64,000 nucleotides of DNA from Sphingomonas psychrotolerans (lineage in GTDB: Bacteria; Pseudomonadota; Alphaproteobacteria; Sphingomonadales; Sphingomonadaceae): assembly GCF_002796605.1 (NCBI RefSeq), contig NZ_CP024923.1:868001-932000 (forward strand), read 5' to 3'. Position numbers and translations under genes: made by a program. Positions 6,100 through 15,062 of this stretch are shown here, one piece after another. The notes under the pieces are model-generated. The model saw only the letters and a list, made by a program, of their open reading frames with translations, was not told the DNA's origin and searched no databases. Positions within the stretch are counted from its first letter, which is position 1. Every line of letters starts with the position of its first letter.

Positions 6100-7892
6100 G
6101 CCGCGTGGCGCCCACCGACGCCGCAGGTCCCAGGACGGGGCCTGCATCCTATGCCGATCTGTTCTCGGTATTGGGCCATGTCCGCATCGATCGCACGGCG
6201 CTCACCGTCGCGGTGCTGCTGACCTTGGTGGAGGTGGGCGGCACGCTCGGCTTTCCGCTGCTCACCCGCACGATTGTCGACGGGACGGGCGCGATGGCGG
6301 CGACCTCCGACGGGCTGTTCGGCCGGCCGGTGATCGTCCAGCTGGTTCTGGTATTGCTGGCCGCCGCGGTCGCTGCGGCGGTCGCGCGCTACGTCACCAG
6401 CCGGGCAGGGCTTTCGCTCGGGGCCGGGCTGCGCAGCGCGGCGATCGAGCGGCTGGTGGCGGCACCGGTCACTTATCTGGATGGGCTCACCAGCGGCGAA
6501 GTGACCAGCCGCGTGATCAACGATACCAAGGCGGTGGCGCAGCTGATCTCGCGCGAGAGCCTCAACGCGGCTTCCGCTGTGCTGCTGCTGACCGGCGCCG
6601 CGCTGGTGCTGTTCTCGATGGATGCCGCACTCGCCGGCATCCTCTTCGGAGTGATCGGCGCGGCGTTCCTCGCCATGCTGCCGGTGATGTTGACTATGGC
6701 AGCAGTGGCCTATCGCACCCAGGACGAGACCGCGAAGCTCAGCGGCCGCCTGACTCAAGTCTTCGCCGAGATGCGGATGGTGAAGACCTTTGGCGCCGAA
6801 GAGCGCGAGCGCCGCCGCGCCGATACCGGGATTTCGGCGCTGTTCGCGCTCGGCTGCCGGTCCGCGCGGATCGAGGCTGCGCTCAGCCCAGTGATGACGC
6901 TGGCGGTGACCACCTCGCTGGTGACGATCCTCGCTTATGGCGGGATGCGCGTTGCGGCTGGAACGTTGTCCTCGGGCACGCTGACTGCGTTCTTGCTGTA
7001 CATCTTCACCGTCGTCGGGCCGCTGGCGCAGCTGACCAGCTTTTTCTCGCAACTCTCGGTCGCACGCGGCGCCTCAACCAGGCTGGCCGAAGTGCTGCGC
7101 CTCGCCCCCGAATGGTCGGCGCCGGCCACCACCCGCTCCGCCAGCCGCACCCCCAAGGCCCTGACCTTCGAGCAGGTCCGCTTCAGCTATGGGGATCGGC
7201 TGGCGCTGTCGCTCGACAGCCTTGTATTCGCGCCGGGCAGCCGCACCGCGATCATCGGACCCAGCGGCTCGGGCAAGTCGACTCTGCTCGCTTTGATCGA
7301 GCGCTTCTACACGCCCGATCAAGGCAGCATCCGCCATGGCGCCGAGAACATCACGGGGATCCCGCTGCGCGAATGGCGCGCACGGATCGGCTATGTCGCG
7401 CAGACCTCGGCGATGCTCTCTGGCAGCGTCCGCGACAATCTCCTCTACGGAATCGACCGTCCGGTCGGCGAAGAAGCGATCGCCAGCGCGCTTGCATTGT
7501 CCCGGTCGGACGGTTTCGTGGCGGCACTCCCCGGGGGCTTGGACACCCAGATTGGCGAACGCGGTGCGCGGTTGTCGGGCGGCGAGCGCCAGCGGCTCGC
7601 GATCGCCCGGATGTTCCTGCGCGATCCCGAGATTCTGCTCCTCGACGAAGCCACGTCGAGCCTCGACGAGGAAAACGCCCATCTCGTCCTGCAGGGGCTC
7701 GAAGCGCTGATGCGCGGGCGCACTTGCATCCTCGTCACCCACCGTATGTCGGGGCTGGAGTCGATGGACCAGATCGTGGCGCTCGACGGCGGCGAGATGG
7801 TGGAACGCGGCGCGCCCGAGGCCCTGCTGTCCGGCTCCGGCTTCTACCGCCGCCTCGTTCACCGCCAGTTCGTCCAGGAGAAATCCGCATGA
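6096..7892 (+). CDS. ABC exporter (fused membrane and ATPase domains), no peptidase domain
   Basis: The protein has 598 residues from a GTG at 6096 that overlaps the previous stop (GTGA). Six membrane helices occupy about residues 30-320 (type I exporter fold). The ATPase follows, with Walker A GPSGSGKST (388-396), signature LSGGE (493-497), Walker B ILLLDEA (about 510-516) and the H-loop histidine (549). An N-terminal C39 cysteine peptidase, which matures Gly-Gly leader peptides in bacteriocin exporters, is absent. In this operon the most likely cargo is the modified peptide, moved across the inner membrane. Cargo assignment rests on context; the family also includes lipid and drug exporters. 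Confidence 0.85.
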   Translation: MSRVAPTDAAGPRTGPASYADLFSVLGHVRIDRTALTVAVLLTLVEVGGTLGFPLLTRTIVDGTGAMAATSDGLFGRPVIVQLVLVLLAAAVAAAVARYVTSRAGLSLGAGLRSAAIERLVAAPVTYLDGLTSGEVTSRVINDTKAVAQLISRESLNAASAVLLLTGAALVLFSMDAALAGILFGVIGAAFLAMLPVMLTMAAVAYRTQDETAKLSGRLTQVFAEMRMVKTFGAEERERRRADTGISALFALGCRSARIEAALSPVMTLAVTTSLVTILAYGGMRVAAGTLSSGTLTAFLLYIFTVVGPLAQLTSFFSQLSVARGASTRLAEVLRLAPEWSAPATTRSASRTPKALTFEQVRFSYGDRLALSLDSLVFAPGSRTAIIGPSGSGKSTLLALIERFYTPDQGSIRHGAENITGIPLREWRARIGYVAQTSAMLSGSVRDNLLYGIDRPVGEEAIASALALSRSDGFVAALPGGLDTQIGERGARLSGGERQRLAIARMFLRDPEILLLDEATSSLDEENAHLVLQGLEALMRGRTCILVTHRMSGLESMDQIVALDGGEMVERGAPEALLSGSGFYRRLVHRQFVQEKSA

Positions 7893-8380
7893 TCGCGCCG
7901 GTAACACCGCGGGTTCACGCCGCGGCCCTCACCGGGCTGGCAGCGCACAAATGCACGCTGATCGGATGGATGATCGGCTGGGCGTCGTTCACCTATGTCT
8001 CCGCCGCGGTGCGGTGGATGCAGGTGGGCACCGAGACGGAAATCGGCGAGATCGGACGGGCGGTGTTCACGATCGCCGACAAGGTGCCGCCCTATGCCAA
8101 GATCGGGTTCGGCGCGTTGTTCCTGTTCCTGCTCTACTTGCTGCCCCGGCTGCCGCTTCCGGGCGGACGCACATCGGCCGGGATGGCTGCCGGCCTGATC
8201 GCCGCGACAATGGTGCTCTGCGCCGTGCCGTTCGACTATTTTTCCGGCACCGGCGGCAGTTCGCTCTCGAGCGCCGGCTTGGTTGCGACGGCGCCGCATT
8301 TGCTGTTCGGGCTCGGCGCCGGGCTGGTCTGGGCGATCGCACGCGCACGGTGCGAGCGCAAGACGGAGAACCACCAATGA
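7889..8380 (+). CDS. Small integral membrane protein of the peptide operon
   Basis: The 163-residue protein has four predicted membrane segments, roughly residues 18-40, 70-88, 98-115 and 130-153. The region between the first two (MQVGTETEIGEIGRAVFTIADKVPPY) is probably extracytoplasmic. I do not recognise the family. Start and stop overlap the exporter and the membrane-fusion gene by 4 bp each (ATGA), so it is made together with the export machinery. Small membrane proteins in such places are often immunity proteins or transporter accessories. Neither role can be shown from the sequence. Confidence 0.65.
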   Translation: MIAPVTPRVHAAALTGLAAHKCTLIGWMIGWASFTYVSAAVRWMQVGTETEIGEIGRAVFTIADKVPPYAKIGFGALFLFLLYLLPRLPLPGGRTSAGMAAGLIAATMVLCAVPFDYFSGTGGSSLSSAGLVATAPHLLFGLGAGLVWAIARARCERKTENHQ

Positions 8381-9423
8381 CCGCAACCGTCGCCGACCGG
8401 CTGCGCGAGCTCAGGCTCGATCGGGAGCCCACCAGCGCGATCCCCAAGGCGGCACACGCTGTCCGCGTCGAACGCAATGGCCGTCGCTCGCTGGTGCCGC
8501 TGCTTCTCACCGGGCTCGCAAGCCTGACCTTCGGCAGCGTCACGACCGCGGCGCTGATGGGGAGCACTGACGGCGAGCCTGCCGCGGTCGCCGCGGTGCC
8601 GGTCCTGCCGGCAGCCCCGGCCCCCGGGGCGTCCGTGACCAGCCTGGTCGCCGCCGGGTTCGTTGTGCCGCAGCGCGGAGGCACGGTCGGCTCGCAGGTT
8701 ACCGGGCAGCTTCGTCAGGTGCTCGTTGCCGAAGGCGACCACGTCCAAGCCGGCCAGATCATCGCTCGGGTCGACGATTCGGACGCGCGTGCGGCGCTGG
8801 ACCGGGCAATCGCCGCGCAGGCAGAAGCACGCCAAACGGTGGCCGCGCTCGGGTACCAACGCCGCCAGGCGGTCGCTACTCTGGCGCGGCGCCAGGCGCT
8901 CAGCCAGCGCGGCTTCACCACAAAGGCGGCGCTCGAGGAAAGCCAGGCCGAGAGCGGGATGCTGGGCGCGCGCATCGCGGCCGCCGAAGCCGCGCTAAGC
9001 GGCGCGACCGCAGGGGTGCGCGCGGCGCATGTCATGCTCGATCGCTACGCGATCCGAGCACCTTTTGCGGGGGTGGTGATCGAGAAGAATGCCGAAGTCG
9101 GCGAACTCGTCTCGCCGATTTCGGCGGGCGGCGGCTTCACCCGCACCGGAGTGGTGACCCTGGTCGACATGGCCAGCCTGCAGGTCGAGGCCGACGTCAA
9201 CGAAGCCTATATCAGCGGCATCCGCTCGGGCCAGCGCGTGGTGCTGACGTTCGATGCACTTCCCGGCGAGCGGTTCGAGGCCGCGGTATCCGCGATCGTC
9301 CCCTCGGCAGACCGCAACCGCGCCACTGTGCGCGTCAACATCGCGTTCGTGCGCCGCGATCCGCGCATTCTTCCGCAAATGGCCGCGAAAGCGGCGTTCC
9401 TTTCCACAGGAGACCGGTCGTGA
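8377..9423 (+). CDS. HlyD/MacA-type membrane-fusion (periplasmic adaptor) protein
   Basis: The protein has 348 residues. A single N-terminal membrane segment (about 38-61) is followed by a lipoyl/barrel-sandwich half (GTVGSQVTGQLRQVL..EGDHVQAGQIIARVD), a coiled-coil hairpin (about 145-210, rich in Ala, Arg and Glu) and the second half-motif (YAIRAPFAGVVIEKNAEVGELV). A beta-barrel domain follows (GQRVVLTFDALPGERFEAAVSAI). Such adaptors link an inner-membrane ABC transporter to an outer-membrane channel. It lies between the exporter and the MacB-like transporter, and could serve either; MacA-MacB pairing is the commoner order. No TolC-like gene is in the window. Confidence 0.85.
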   Translation: MTATVADRLRELRLDREPTSAIPKAAHAVRVERNGRRSLVPLLLTGLASLTFGSVTTAALMGSTDGEPAAVAAVPVLPAAPAPGASVTSLVAAGFVVPQRGGTVGSQVTGQLRQVLVAEGDHVQAGQIIARVDDSDARAALDRAIAAQAEARQTVAALGYQRRQAVATLARRQALSQRGFTTKAALEESQAESGMLGARIAAAEAALSGATAGVRAAHVMLDRYAIRAPFAGVVIEKNAEVGELVSPISAGGGFTRTGVVTLVDMASLQVEADVNEAYISGIRSGQRVVLTFDALPGERFEAAVSAIVPSADRNRATVRVNIAFVRRDPRILPQMAAKAAFLSTGDRS

Positions 9424-10136
9424 ACATCATGCAGCGCATTCCCACCACCGACAATCTCATCGACATCGTCGATCTGTCCAAGAGCTATCGCCGCGGCAGC
9501 ACCGAAGTGCCGATCTTCGACAAATTGTCGCTCTCGATCGAGCGCGGACGGTTCGTCGCACTGATGGGGCCGTCCGGATCGGGCAAAACCACTCTGCTCA
9601 ACATGCTGGCCGGCATAGATCGCCCCAATAGCGGCATGCTCGCCGTCGATGGCGAACGCATCGATAGCTATAGCGAGTCGGGCCTTACCCGATGGCGCGC
9701 GCAGACGCTCGGCTTCATCTTCCAATTCTACAATCTGATGCCGATGCTCACCGCGGCGCAGAATGTCGAGTTGCCGCTGCTGCTCCACCGGATGAGCGCG
9801 AAGGAGCGCCGCCGCCGCGTCGATACTGCGCTCGACGTGGTCGGGCTGGCTGACCGCGCCCGGCATCGGCCGCGCGAGCTTTCGGGCGGACAGCAGCAGC
9901 GCGTCGCGATCGCCCGCGCACTAGTCGCCGATCCCAAGCTGATCCTCGCCGACGAGCCTACCGGCGATCTCGACCGGCCTAGCGCCAATTCGGTGCTCGA
10001 AATCCTGCGGCTGCTCACCGACGAACTCGGCAAGACCGTCGTGATGGTCACCCATGATCCCGTCGCCGCGCGCGCGGCCGACGTCACGCTCCACCTCGAA
10101 AAGGGATGCTTCGTCAACGAAGCGATCGCGGCATGA
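9420..10136 (+). CDS. ABC transporter ATPase, MacB/LolD type
   Basis: The protein has 238 residues. It starts at GTG 9420, overlapping the adaptor stop by 4 bp. It shows Walker A GPSGSGKTT (50-58), the Q-loop in FIFQFYNL (about 99-106), signature LSGGQ (154-158), Walker B LILADE (174-179) and the D-loop TGDLD. The motif FQ.YNLMP..TA..NVELPL is typical of the LolD/MacB/FtsE subclass, which works with FtsX-like permeases. Its two partners are encoded directly downstream. These systems act mechanically on periplasmic substrates and often give resistance to antimicrobial peptides, so export or self-protection is likely. Confidence 0.88.
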   Translation: MNIMQRIPTTDNLIDIVDLSKSYRRGSTEVPIFDKLSLSIERGRFVALMGPSGSGKTTLLNMLAGIDRPNSGMLAVDGERIDSYSESGLTRWRAQTLGFIFQFYNLMPMLTAAQNVELPLLLHRMSAKERRRRVDTALDVVGLADRARHRPRELSGGQQQRVAIARALVADPKLILADEPTGDLDRPSANSVLEILRLLTDELGKTVVMVTHDPVAARAADVTLHLEKGCFVNEAIAA

Positions 10137-11293
10137 GGGAGACCACGCTCGTCCGGCGCAATGCGCTGCGCAATCCGGTCCGCATGCTGCTAATGGTGGG
10201 ATGCATTGCCGTCGCCTTCCTGATCTTCGGCGTGCTGAGCGCCGTCGCCACTGCGTTCCGGCTCGAGGATCAGCCCGGCGCGCACGAGCGGATGATGGTG
10301 GTAAACCGCAACGGCTTCCAGCAGACGCTGCCCATCGCCTACGCCCGCGACGTCGCCCGCCAGGCCAATGTCGCGGTTTCGAGCCCGGTGCGCATGGCCT
10401 TGGTCTATTGGCGCCAGCCCAAGGACATCGTCTCCGCAGTGATGGTCGAGCCCGAAACCTATCTCGGCCTGTCCAAGGACGTCGTGAAGGTCGCTGACGA
10501 GGACCGCGCGCGCTTCGTTGCCACGCGTGACGGCCTGCTGGTCGGCCGCGCATTGGCCGAACGCTATGGCTGGAAGCGTGGCGATCAAGTCACGCTGCAG
10601 AGCTTCACCGATTTGCGCGACGACGGTACGCGCGCCTGGCGCTTCACCGTGGCCGGGATCTACACCGCCGCCCAGCCCGGCGGCAGCGAACTCGCCATGG
10701 CCGGGCACTTCGCTTATTACAACGAAGCGCTGCTCACCGGGCGCGACCGCATCAACTGGGTCCTCATCCAGGGCCGCGACCTCGCCGCCAACGATGCGAT
10801 GGCGCGCACGATCGACACCGGATACGCCAATTCGGCAGCGGCGACGCGCACGCAGAGCGAGGCTGCGCTCGGTCGCGCCTTCCTGTCGCAGATCGGCGAT
10901 CTGATGCTGATCGTCCGGCTGATCGTCGGGGCGGCGTTCGTCGTCATCCTCTGCGTCGTCGGCAACACGCTGATCTTCATGGTCGGCGAGCGCACCGGGG
11001 AAATCGGGGTGCTCAAGACGCTCGGCTTCTCGCGACTGCGTGTCGCGCGGATCTTCGCGGGCGAAGTCGCACTGATTGCGGTCGCCGGCGCTGTCGCGGG
11101 CATGAGCGTCGCGGCGCTGATCGTCTCCGCGCTGGCCACCGCGCTGAAGGACGTGCTGCCCGGCATGGCGATGGGTGCGTCCACCTTCGCCACCGCGGCC
11201 GGGCTCGTAGCGCTGCTGATCCTGCTGACCGGCATCCTGCCGGTGCTACAGGCCAGCCGCGTCAACATCGTCGAAGCATTGGGGAGGAAATGA
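10133..11293 (+). CDS. FtsX/MacB-type ABC transporter permease, first subunit
   Basis: The protein has 386 residues. The ATG at 10133 overlaps the ATPase stop (ATGA). One membrane helix near the N-terminus (about 17-40) is followed by a large periplasmic domain (about 45-250). Three helices close the protein (about 258-282, 308-333, 350-375), the MacB/FtsX layout. The coupling segment ERTGEIGVLKTLGFSRLRV between helices 2 and 3 is diagnostic. It presumably forms a heterodimer with the next gene product under the ATPase encoded upstream. Confidence 0.85.
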   Translation: MRETTLVRRNALRNPVRMLLMVGCIAVAFLIFGVLSAVATAFRLEDQPGAHERMMVVNRNGFQQTLPIAYARDVARQANVAVSSPVRMALVYWRQPKDIVSAVMVEPETYLGLSKDVVKVADEDRARFVATRDGLLVGRALAERYGWKRGDQVTLQSFTDLRDDGTRAWRFTVAGIYTAAQPGGSELAMAGHFAYYNEALLTGRDRINWVLIQGRDLAANDAMARTIDTGYANSAAATRTQSEAALGRAFLSQIGDLMLIVRLIVGAAFVVILCVVGNTLIFMVGERTGEIGVLKTLGFSRLRVARIFAGEVALIAVAGAVAGMSVAALIVSALATALKDVLPGMAMGASTFATAAGLVALLILLTGILPVLQASRVNIVEALGRK

Positions 11294-12468
11294 TGACCGG
11301 CAGCGTCAAACAGATCGCCGCAGTGGCGCGCATCGCCTTGCTCGGGCTGCCGTCGCGTGCGCGCATGTCGTCCGCCACGGTGCTGAGCATCGCGCTCGCC
11401 ACGCTGGTGCTGCTCGGCTTCCTGGCGATGGCATCCGGCTTTCGCGCGACCATCGCCGGCACGGGATCGGACCAGAGCGCGATCATTCTCGCCGACGGAT
11501 CGGCGTCCGAATTCAACAGCGCGATAGATACGGCGCGGCTCGCCCGGCTCGACAATGCGCCGGGGATCGCCGCCGGCAAGAACGGACCGCTGCTCTCGGC
11601 CGAGAGCTTCGCGACGATCAGCGCAGTCGAGGACGGCGGCGGCGAGTCGAGCGTGACCTTGCGCGGTATGGGACCGCAGGGACTGGCGGTCCGCCCGCTG
11701 GCACACCTCGCCGGCGGCCGCATGTTCACCCCCGGTCGCAACGAACTCGTCGTCGGCAGTGCGCTTGCCGGGCGCTACCGCGACCTCAAGCCCGGCGGCA
11801 GCGTCCGCCTCGCGGGCATGGCGTGGCGCGTTGTCGGCGTGTTCGAAGCCGGCGGATCGGCGATGGAATCGGAGGTCTGGGCCGACCGGAAGCTGGTCAG
11901 CCAGTTCTTCGGGTCGAGTGCGGCGGTGCAATCGGTACGCGCACGACTGAGCGATCCTTCTGCGCTCGCCGCCCTCAAGCAGTATCTGGCCGCGGACACC
12001 AGCCTCAAGCTGGTCGCCCGTTCCGAACGCGACTATTTCGCCGCGCAGGCAAGGAACATGGGCAAGCTCATCCTGTTCGTCGGCTGGCCGCTGGGCATCG
12101 CGATGGCGGTCGGCGCGCTCGCCGGTGCGTTGAACACGATGTTTACTTCGGTTTCGACGCGCTCGACCGAGATCGCGACTTTGCGAATCCTCGGCTTTCG
12201 CGGTCCGTCGATCTTCGTGAGCACGATGGCGGAGGCGGTGCTGTTGGTGCTGCTCGGCTCGGGACTCGGCGTAGCGCTGGCCGGCTTGTTCCTGCAGGGT
12301 CGCAGCGCGAGCACGATCGGCGGTAATCTCACCCAGGTGATGTTCAAGTTCGATCTCACCGCGAACGACATCACCCAGGCAGTTACCCTCGCGCTCATCG
12401 TCGGTGTGCTGGGAGGCGCTGTGCCGGCATGGCGCGCCGCCCGACGACCGCTGGGCAGCGCCGCGTAA
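11290..12468 (+). CDS. FtsX/MacB-type ABC transporter permease, second subunit
   Basis: The protein has 392 residues with the same four-helix layout as its neighbour: a helix at about 35-57, a periplasmic domain, and helices at about 262-285, 312-335 and 360-380. The coupling segment STRSTEIATLRILGFRG is present. GGAGG immediately precedes the ATG, which overlaps the upstream stop by 4 bp. It is the last gene of the co-directional peptide operon. Two different permease subunits suggest an obligate heterodimer. Nothing appears truncated, although decayed insertion-sequence DNA begins 67 bp downstream. Confidence 0.83.
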   Translation: MMTGSVKQIAAVARIALLGLPSRARMSSATVLSIALATLVLLGFLAMASGFRATIAGTGSDQSAIILADGSASEFNSAIDTARLARLDNAPGIAAGKNGPLLSAESFATISAVEDGGGESSVTLRGMGPQGLAVRPLAHLAGGRMFTPGRNELVVGSALAGRYRDLKPGGSVRLAGMAWRVVGVFEAGGSAMESEVWADRKLVSQFFGSSAAVQSVRARLSDPSALAALKQYLAADTSLKLVARSERDYFAAQARNMGKLILFVGWPLGIAMAVGALAGALNTMFTSVSTRSTEIATLRILGFRGPSIFVSTMAEAVLLVLLGSGLGVALAGLFLQGRSASTIGGNLTQVMFKFDLTANDITQAVTLALIVGVLGGAVPAWRAARRPLGSAA

Positions 12469-12534
12469 CTGAGCCCAAGCTGCGGAGTTCCAAGCGATCG
12501 GAGTGGCGGTAAGGGCCTGAAAGCAGCCGGTCCG

Positions 12535-13326
12535 CTAGGTGGGGACCCTCAACAGGTTGTTCTCGGCGAGACCGAATCTGGTGATTGGGGTGAGGTGTTT
12601 AATGCCGCCATGCGGTCGGTGCCAGTTGTCGCGATGGAGCCAAAGCTGGAGTTCGGCGCGCCGCGAGCATCTGAGTTGGGCCAGGCCTTTGCGTAGGCCC
12701 ACTCGCAGCGCGGTCTGGATGAAGCGCTCTGCCTTGCCATTGGTGCGAGGCGTGCAGGGTTTGGTGCGGATGTGCTTGAGGGCGAGATCGCGACAGGCGA
12801 GGCGAAAGGCCTCCGAGCGGTAGCAGCCGCCGTTGTCGGTCATCACACGCGCAACGGTGATGCCGAGGCTTTGTGATAATAGGCCACTGCGTGGCGGAGC
12901 GCCGAGGCGGCGCTGCTTGCTTTCTCATCCGGCAGGATGTTGGCGCAGGCGATGCGTGAGGCATCGTCGATCGCGACATGCACATACTCCCAGCCGACCT
13001 TGAGACGTTTGATACGGCTGACGGTAGCGCCCGAGATGCTGCATGCCTTCCCGATCTGCCTGCCGGTCCAGCGCTCGCGCCGCAGTGCTACAACCTGCTC
13101 GACGACTCTTCCAAGGCGGCCGCGCGCAACCGGTGCGGGCGGGACGAGCGATCGGCAAGGCGGGCTCCCCTTCCAGGTCGAATCGTCTGAATCACTTGGC
13201 CACCGTGTGCAGCGAAACGCCCATGTTCGTCGCGACGGACATGGGCGACTGGCGCTCGATCAGCACGCGCCGCACCAGCAAAGCTCGACTGCGCGGTGTC
13301 AAACGGGCATTCTTGTGAATGTTCAT
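12535..13326 (-). pseudogene. Decayed IS481-like transposase
   Basis: Reading the minus strand from ATG 13326 gives MNIHKNARLTPRSRALLVRR and the helix-turn-helix start of an IS481-family transposase. A TGA then replaces the expected tryptophan of the KW motif at codon 45. Further pieces continue in other frames: RSSRPHRL, then SRIKRLKVGWEYVHVAIDDASRI, then a good C-terminal part (MTDNGGCYRSEAF, TNGKAERFIQTAL, NWHRPHGGI) that stops at 12535. Compared with the family, about 60 residues around the first catalytic aspartate are missing. One stop, at least two frameshifts and an internal deletion make it non-functional. Confidence 0.85.
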
Positions 13327-13360
13327 CCGGTTCTCCCGAGGCTCTGAAGTGTCGCAACCT
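12535..13360 (-). mobile_element. IS481-like insertion sequence remnant
   Basis: The stretch contains only the decayed transposase and short flanks. It separates the peptide operon from the core gene dctA. I could not identify matching terminal inverted repeats or a target duplication by eye, so the exact ends are uncertain. TGTCGCAACC near 13350-13360 could be part of one end. Its position suggests the accessory region was once bounded by mobile DNA. Confidence 0.5.
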
Positions 13361-13375
13361 CGTCTCCCCGACCAT

Positions 13376-14701
13376 TCAATCCGGATCGCTCTCTATCGGT
13401 GCCGCCGCCGGCAGGTCGTCGGGCGTCCCGTTCAACGCCCGCGCCAGCTGGTCGCGGTCGAGCGCGCCTTCCCAGCGCGCCACCACGATCGTCGCCACGG
13501 CATTGCCTATGAAGTTGGTGAGGCTGCGGCATTCGCTCATGAAGCGGTCGACCCCGAGGATCAGCGCCATCCCTGCGATCGGCACCTTGGGGACGATCGC
13601 GAGCGTCGCCGCGAGAGTGATGAAGCCCGATCCGGTCACGCCCGCCGCGCCCTTCGAACTCAGCATCGCCACCCCGAGCAAGGCGATCTGCTCGCCGAGC
13701 GTCAACTCGACCCCGGTCGCTTGTGCGATGAACAGGGCCGCGAGTGTCATGTAGATGTTGGTGCCGTCGAGGTTGAACGAATAGCCGGTGGGCACGACCA
13801 CCCCGACCACTTCCTTGTCGCACCCCGCGCGTTGCATCTTCTGGATAAGTGCGGGCAGGGCGGCCTCGGACGATGAGGTGCCGAGCACGAGCAGCAATTC
13901 GGCCTTGAGATAGCGGATCAGCTTGAGGATCGAGAAGCCGTTGAGCGCGGCCACCGCGCCGAGAATGCCGAGCACGAAGATCAAGGCGGTCAGATAGAAG
14001 GTCCCCACCAGCGCGCCGAGGCTCAGCAGGCTGCCGAGGCCGTATTTGCCGATGGTGAAGGCCATTGCGCCGAATGCGCCGACCGGCGCCGCCCACATCA
14101 CGATCGTCACCAGCCGAAAGATCACCAATGCGACTCGCTCGAGCATTTCGGTCACCGGGCGCGCCGCTTCGCCGACCAAGGTCAGCGACACGCCGAACAG
14201 CACGGCGACGAACAGGATCTGGAGGATCGACCCGCTGGTGAAAGCCGACACCAGGGTCGTCGGGATCACCGAGAGAAGGAAGCCGGTGACAGTGGTCTCG
14301 TGCGCCTTTTCCTCGAAACCATGGATCGACGCCGCGTTGAGGGTGGTTGGATCGACGTTCATCCCCGCGCCGGGCTGGACGATATTGGCCACCACGAGGC
14401 CGACGATCAGCGCCAGCGTCGAGAAAAACAGGAAATAGACGAACGCCTTGACTACCACCCGACCAAGTGCGGCCAGCTGGCGTGAGCCGGCGATTCCGGT
14501 CACGACAGTCAGGAAGATCACCGGCGGGATGATCATCTTGACGAGGTTGATGAAGCCGTCGCCGAGCGGCTGCAGGCCCGCACCGAAAGCCGGGGAGAAA
14601 TAGCCCACTGCCACGCCGGCGATGATGCCGACGAGCACCCAGAAATAGAGCAGCTGCCAGAATGGCCGCTTCTGCCCGCCTGTGGTCACACCAGGCCCCA
14701 T
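13376..14701 (-). CDS. dctA: C4-dicarboxylate:cation symporter (DctA/GltP family)
   Basis: The 441-residue protein has 8-9 membrane helices and two re-entrant loops. Family landmarks are present: [19 protein letters not shown], the serine-rich loop [10 protein letters not shown], the substrate motif [28 protein letters not shown] and the C-terminal [17 protein letters not shown]. It imports succinate, fumarate or malate with protons or sodium. The motif set fits DctA best; glutamate transporters of the same family are the alternative. The gene lies alone between the insertion-sequence remnant and a lipoprotein gene. Confidence 0.9.
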   Translation of the reverse strand: MGPGVTTGGQKRPFWQLLYFWVLVGIIAGVAVGYFSPAFGAGLQPLGDGFINLVKMIIPPVIFLTVVTGIAGSRQLAALGRVVVKAFVYFLFFSTLALIVGLVVANIVQPGAGMNVDPTTLNAASIHGFEEKAHETTVTGFLLSVIPTTLVSAFTSGSILQILFVAVLFGVSLTLVGEAARPVTEMLERVALVIFRLVTIVMWAAPVGAFGAMAFTIGKYGLGSLLSLGALVGTFYLTALIFVLGILGAVAALNGFSILKLIRYLKAELLLVLGTSSSEAALPALIQKMQRAGCDKEVVGVVVPTGYSFNLDGTNIYMTLAALFIAQATGVELTLGEQIALLGVAMLSSKGAAGVTGSGFITLAATLAIVPKVPIAGMALILGVDRFMSECRSLTNFIGNAVATIVVARWEGALDRDQLARALNGTPDDLPAAAPIESDPD

Positions 14702-14753
14702 CCTCGTCCTTTCGCAGTCCCGCGGTTCGATGCCGCGGCAATCAACGCGCTAC

Positions 14754-14789
14754 AAACAAAAAAGGGCGCCCCCGGGGGGAGCGCCCTTT
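14754..14789 (-). terminator. Rho-independent terminator of the small lipoprotein gene
   Basis: AAAGGGCGC (14761-14769) pairs with GCGCCCTTT (14781-14789) around a C/G-rich loop that may extend the stem. On the minus strand the stem is followed by a T-rich tract (the complement of ACAAACAAAAAAA), the correct order for a transcript coming from the lipoprotein gene at 14829. Confidence 0.8.
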
Positions 14790-14828
14790 CTGAAATTCAG
14801 CTCCGGCCCAAGCGGACCGGAAAAGAGA

Positions 14829-15062
14829 TCAATGCGCGTTCGCCTCGGCGGCGTCTGCCTTGTTCTCTTCGACGTCGGCTGCGTTCTCGAGCACGTTCTC
14901 GGCAACGGCGTTCGAGGTGTTGTCAGCTGCTTCTTCGTAGATCGCAGCATTCGCCTCGTGGCTGTCGGCGACGTTCTCGGCAGTGGTGTTGGTGGTGCCG
15001 CCGTTGCAAGCCGCGAGCGACATCAGGCCGGCGGTCGCAGCAAGAATGAGGATTTTCTTCAT
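14829..15062 (-). CDS. Small alanine/asparagine-rich lipoprotein
   Basis: The 77-residue protein has a signal peptide with the lipobox LAAC (cysteine 19), so the mature protein is a lipid-anchored peptide of about 59 residues. That part is rich in Ala, Asn and Glu, repeats ENVA/ENVLENAA/EENKADAAEA, and is probably helical and strongly acidic. It resembles the small entericidin-like or cell-envelope lipoproteins of sphingomonads in size and composition, but without a defining motif. The gene has its own terminator. Confidence 0.8.
   Translation of the reverse strand: MKKILILAATAGLMSLAACNGGTTNTTAENVADSHEANAAIYEEAADNTSNAVAENVLENAADVEENKADAAEANAH

Noticed and set aside
987..12468. Reading the locus as a lanthipeptide, lasso or bufferin cluster
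   Set aside because: No LanM/LanB/LanC, no asparagine synthetase or transglutaminase-type leader peptidase, and no DUF692 protein. The DoxX gene at 19638 is distant and on the other strand.
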